Assembly: GCA_018266965.1 (NCBI GenBank)
Contig: JAFDZJ010000347.1
Location: 1-9,791 of the forward strand
From: Bacteroidota bacterium
GTDB taxonomy: Bacteria > Bacteroidota > Bacteroidia > Flavobacteriales > Weeksellaceae
Direction of reading: 5' to 3'
DNA length: 9,791 nucleotides
Below are positions 8,161 through 9,791 of the stretch, one piece after another. The first letter of the stretch is position 1. Each line of letters starts with the position of its first letter. The translations under genes were made by a program, and so were the position numbers. The notes beneath the pieces are model-generated. The model saw only the letters and a program-made list of their open reading frames with translations. It did no database searches and was not told the origin of the DNA.

Positions 8161-9156
8161 CTATTGCTTTTCTATTTTTTTTTCAAGCAATTCAATTCTT
8201 TTATTCTGATCAATTATATAAAGAGTTAGCTCTTCAATTTTCTTTAATAAAATCTTTTGATTTTCGCCGATATCAACTCCTTCCTTTACTATAGTAGAAG
8301 CAGACGGCACTCCGGGAAGCCGTTTATTTTCCTTAATGTACTTCTCAATATAAAGTAATGAAGGAAGATCATAATCCTTCTCAAATACATAATCCGGCCA
8401 TGCAGTTGATAGCTTTACAATAGCTTTAGTAAAAATAGCGGAGCCGTCAACTGCTAAGGAATGGCTGCCTATTCTAGTAACATCATTTATTCCGATTGCA
8501 ACTTTTCCACTTATGTAAGTATTTCCATTAATGCCTAATGTGAAATTGGGTTCCGGGTTTGTCCCGATTCCAACACTTCCTTCTGCATAATTGATTTTTA
8601 TCGGATTAGTTGTAGTTACGGAACCAAACATAGATATATCATCTATTCTCATGGTGCCAACGGAAGATGTAGAATTCCATCCGTATATCCTGAATTTTAC
8701 AGGTTCAGTTGAAACAAATGGTGAAAAGAGAAACTGAATAGTAGTAGTTGAGGTTGTAATATCAAACCCTAAAGCATCTATGTTTTCCTGATTCCCTATG
8801 CCATAAACAACTCTCCCATTTGACGGGCCACTTGAACTTTTTGAAATTGAAAAGCTAAATGAGGTGCAATTAAGCGTAAAACCGGCATCAGGAGTAATAG
8901 TAACTTCCAAATATTTATTAAGATCTATTGGAGAATTTACAGGAAAACCTTTAGAAGTAAAAACATCATTTGATGTTACGCATTCTAAACCTTCACGGAT
9001 AACAGAACTGACAGTTACATTACCAGGCTGACTAGTAAGGGTACTTCCCTGTGTAGGAGAGCAAGTGCCATTTCCGGTAAAAGAAAAAGTAAATAATTGG
9101 GCTTGAGTGTTATTCAAAAATATTAATACAAGAATCGCAGTTAATATATGCTTCAT
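8161..9156 (-). CDS. Secreted tail-fibre/adhesin-like protein with conserved Bacteroidota C-terminal module
   Basis: First gene of the operon, 331 residues. A short Sec signal peptide (MKHILTAILVLIFLNNTQA|Q) is cleaved near 19. Residues about 20-178 form a Ser/Thr-rich, beta-sandwich-like domain (FTFSFTGNGTCSPT, FTSKGFPV, KYLEVTITPDAGFTLNCTSF, FRIYGW, MRIDDISMFG). This resembles the extracellular adhesion-type domains that often precede anchors in Bacteroidota. Residues about 193-240 carry tail-fibre-like strands (GSVGIGTNPEPNFTLGINGN, ISGKVAIG, LAVDGSAIFTKAI). Residues about 248-331 hold the conserved module WPDYVFEKDYDLPSL, YIKENKRLPGVPSA, GVDIGENQKILLKKIEELTLYIIDQ, ending in a coiled coil that would allow trimerisation. 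It fills the position where phage-type fibres carry an endosialidase-like chaperone, but no catalytic residues are evident. No type IX secretion sorting domain is present. Its role as a fibre for binding surfaces or partner proteins is inferred. It is preceded by an AT-rich leader, which suggests the operon promoter lies there. Confidence 0.88.
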   Translation of the reverse strand: MKHILTAILVLIFLNNTQAQLFTFSFTGNGTCSPTQGSTLTSQPGNVTVSSVIREGLECVTSNDVFTSKGFPVNSPIDLNKYLEVTITPDAGFTLNCTSFSFSISKSSSGPSNGRVVYGIGNQENIDALGFDITTSTTTIQFLFSPFVSTEPVKFRIYGWNSTSSVGTMRIDDISMFGSVTTTNPIKINYAEGSVGIGTNPEPNFTLGINGNTYISGKVAIGINDVTRIGSHSLAVDGSAIFTKAIVKLSTAWPDYVFEKDYDLPSLLYIEKYIKENKRLPGVPSASTIVKEGVDIGENQKILLKKIEELTLYIIDQNKRIELLEKKIEKQ

Positions 9157-9195
9157 TTTTTCAATTAAGTAGGATGATTAAAAAGATTATATAAA

Positions 9196-9214
9196 TGTTA
9201 AAAATATTTTAACA
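9196..9214. promoter_or_regulatory. 8-bp inverted repeat in the operon leader (possible operator)
   Basis: TGTTAAAA and TTTTAACA are perfect inverted arms around a 3-bp ATA centre, lying 40 bp upstream of the adhesin start. Related TTTTAACA text recurs about 20 bp further upstream (about 9228-9235). Position and symmetry would suit a regulator site in the promoter. The surroundings are so AT-rich, however, that chance symmetry is quite possible. Confidence 0.3.
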
Positions 9215-9322
9215 ATAAACAAATTTTTTTTAACATTTTTTTTAAAATAGCATTATTCCTTTTAAATAAAGCAGAATGTATCTGGATATTTCTCTGCATT
9301 CTACTTTTCAACGTTTTCCTCC

Positions 9323-9345
9323 AAAAGCTTAATTGAAACCTAAGC
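9323..9345 (-). terminator. Weak terminator-like hairpin downstream of htpG
   Basis: On the minus strand a 5-bp stem GCTTA/TAAGC with a 9-nt loop is followed directly by TTTT, about 75 bp after the htpG stop. The stem is short and AT-rich, so it would be a weak intrinsic terminator at best. Its placement between the housekeeping gene and the RHS operon is the main reason to list it. Confidence 0.25.
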
Positions 9346-9419
9346 ATAAATATCCCTTTGCTTTTTTACAATTTATAAGAATGTTACCGCTTCAATGGAA
9401 TATAAAAACGAAACTTTCA

Positions 9420-9719
9420 TTAATTCTTTCCCATCAAATCAACACTCCTGTTTATAAATTCGGTTAACTTATTTCCCGACAACAAACCTTGAGAAAGCAA
9501 AGCAAGGTCTGCAAGATTTTTAACCTTTTTCTCCTGCATGTCTGTAGAACCTTCTCCCAGTACATCTTTATAAACCGGGTGGTTACCATTAATTGTCAAT
9601 ATTACTTCATCAGGCATGTTTGCATAAAATGATGCGAAACCTCCACCTACTGCTGCCATGTCTTTCATGCGGCGCATGTTCTCCCGGCTGCCAAACTCTA
9701 CTGAATCTATTTGAGACAT
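9420..9719 (-). CDS. htpG: HtpG (Hsp90-family chaperone), C-terminal fragment
   Basis: The 99 residues from the ATG at 9719 match the extreme C-terminus of bacterial Hsp90/HtpG: ENMRRMKDMAAVGGGFASFY, NMPDEVILTINGNHPVYKDV and LADLALLSQGLLSGNKLTEF, then INRSVDLM. In the full protein, usually about 600-630 residues, this part follows the ATPase and middle domains and contributes to dimerisation. The cytoplasmic chaperone uses ATP to remodel client proteins. The ATG at 9719 is unlikely to be a real start. It lies directly after an in-frame TGA, and the HtpG-like sequence seems to continue upstream in another frame. So this is either the tail of htpG interrupted by a one-base frameshift or a degraded copy. 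A 263-bp non-coding gap separates it from the RHS operon, and I see no functional link between the two. Confidence 0.85.
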   Translation of the reverse strand: MSQIDSVEFGSRENMRRMKDMAAVGGGFASFYANMPDEVILTINGNHPVYKDVLGEGSTDMQEKKVKNLADLALLSQGLLSGNKLTEFINRSVDLMGKN

Positions 9720-9791
9720 TCAAGTGAAAACTCTTGAACTCTATTTTTGTATATTAATTTTAAAAAGCCTTCAAAAATGTTTTCAACCAGA
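9707..9791 (-). pseudogene. htpG: Probable upstream continuation of htpG in a shifted frame (partial, at window edge)
   Basis: In a different frame from the 99-residue fragment, the sequence is open from the window edge to a TAG at 9707-9709. It reads ENIFEGFLKLIYKNRVQEFS followed by LECLK. If one A were added in the AAA at 9710-9712, it would join as ...FSLECLKIDSVEFGSRENMR... into MRRMKDM. The hydrophobic/charged pattern fits the segment normally found just before MRRMKDM in HtpG. The match is by pattern memory over only 27 residues, so it is tentative. It could instead be the end of an unrelated gene. Confidence 0.45.

Larger units (their letters stand above)
9157..9419. other. AT-rich intergenic region between htpG end and the RHS operon
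   Basis: No convincing gene is seen on either strand in these 263 bp. The half next to the adhesin gene (9157-9250) is nearly all A/T, with several T or A runs, and is the likely site of the operon promoter. I searched for the Bacteroidota -7 consensus TAnnTTTG on the minus strand. I found only a one-mismatch match (TATTTTTA, within 9196-9214) whose distance to the nearest TTTG is too short, so no promoter is assigned. No Shine-Dalgarno is evident before the ATG at 9156; the leader ends in TTGAAAAA, which is usual for this phylum. Confidence 0.6.

Noticed and set aside
7583..8209. Plus-strand open frames opposite the coiled-coil/barrel gene
   Set aside because: The hydrophobic Leu/Phe/Ser-rich translations are what antisense reading of Lys/Glu-rich helical codons gives; there is no independent evidence of coding.
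8161..8420. Type IX secretion sorting domain or autocatalytic endosialidase chaperone at the adhesin C-terminus
   Set aside because: The end is the conserved WPDYVF/LPSL/coiled-coil module without the Gly/Lys-rich sorting-domain motifs, and no catalytic Ser-Asp-type chaperone motif was recognised.
9271..9302. AGAATG...CATTCT inverted repeat as an intrinsic terminator
   Set aside because: The 6-bp arms are separated by 18 bases, an alternative pairing (GCAGA/TCTGC) competes, and there is only a broken T tract; too weak to call.
9400..9422. GAAAGTTTCGTTTTT right after the htpG stop as a terminator
   Set aside because: The GAAA/TTTC arms leave only one base for the loop, so the hairpin cannot form.
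1..9791. tRNA, rRNA, CRISPR array, insertion sequence or attachment site
   Set aside because: No cloverleaf-like segments, regularly spaced repeats, transposase-like translations or long terminal repeats were seen on reading both strands.

Overview
The window looks like chromosomal DNA of a member of the Bacteroidota. It is AT-rich, has A-rich leaders instead of clear Shine-Dalgarno sequences, and encodes protein types typical of this phylum: DUF6443/RHS proteins, a tail-fibre-like adhesin ending in the conserved WPDYVF...LPSL...YIKENKRLPG module, and an HtpG ending with the MRRMKDM motif. The HtpG tail recalls Chitinophagia/Sphingobacteriia/Cytophagia more than Flavobacteriia, but I hold the class-level placement with low confidence. 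All recognised genes lie on the minus strand, so transcription runs from high to low coordinates.

Right edge (9420-9791): the C-terminal end of the Hsp90-type chaperone HtpG, a housekeeping gene. Its reading frame appears to break by one base near 9707-9719, next to the window edge. A 263-bp AT-rich intergenic region follows (9157-9419). It holds a weak terminator-like hairpin and an 8-bp inverted repeat close to the next gene.

Main body (9156 down to 1): a tightly packed four-gene cluster with gaps of 3, 12 and 13 bp, almost certainly one operon. In order of transcription: (1) a secreted 331-aa tail-fibre/adhesin-like protein; (2) a 483-aa protein with a coiled-coil body and a C-terminal outer-membrane beta-barrel-like domain ending in Phe; (3) a 1254-aa secreted RHS-like protein with the SpvB-like 'SLNAGGVITR' N-terminal region and a six-cysteine tail; (4) a DUF6443/RHS-repeat protein that runs off the left edge at the RHS-core motif 'DHLG'. 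All four have Sec signal peptides. The last gene carries an apparent one-base deletion in a T5 run (381-385), which splits it into two frames.

My working interpretation is a surface-exposed two-protein RHS shell. The SpvB-like half and the YD-repeat half sit on separate genes, in the way TcB and TcC do in Tc toxins, and travel with their own outer-membrane and fibre-like partners. The variable C-terminal cargo of gene 4, and any immunity gene, would lie beyond the left edge and cannot be seen here. The shell and partner roles are inference. The family resemblances, signal peptides, operon spacing and reading-frame breaks are read directly from the sequence.
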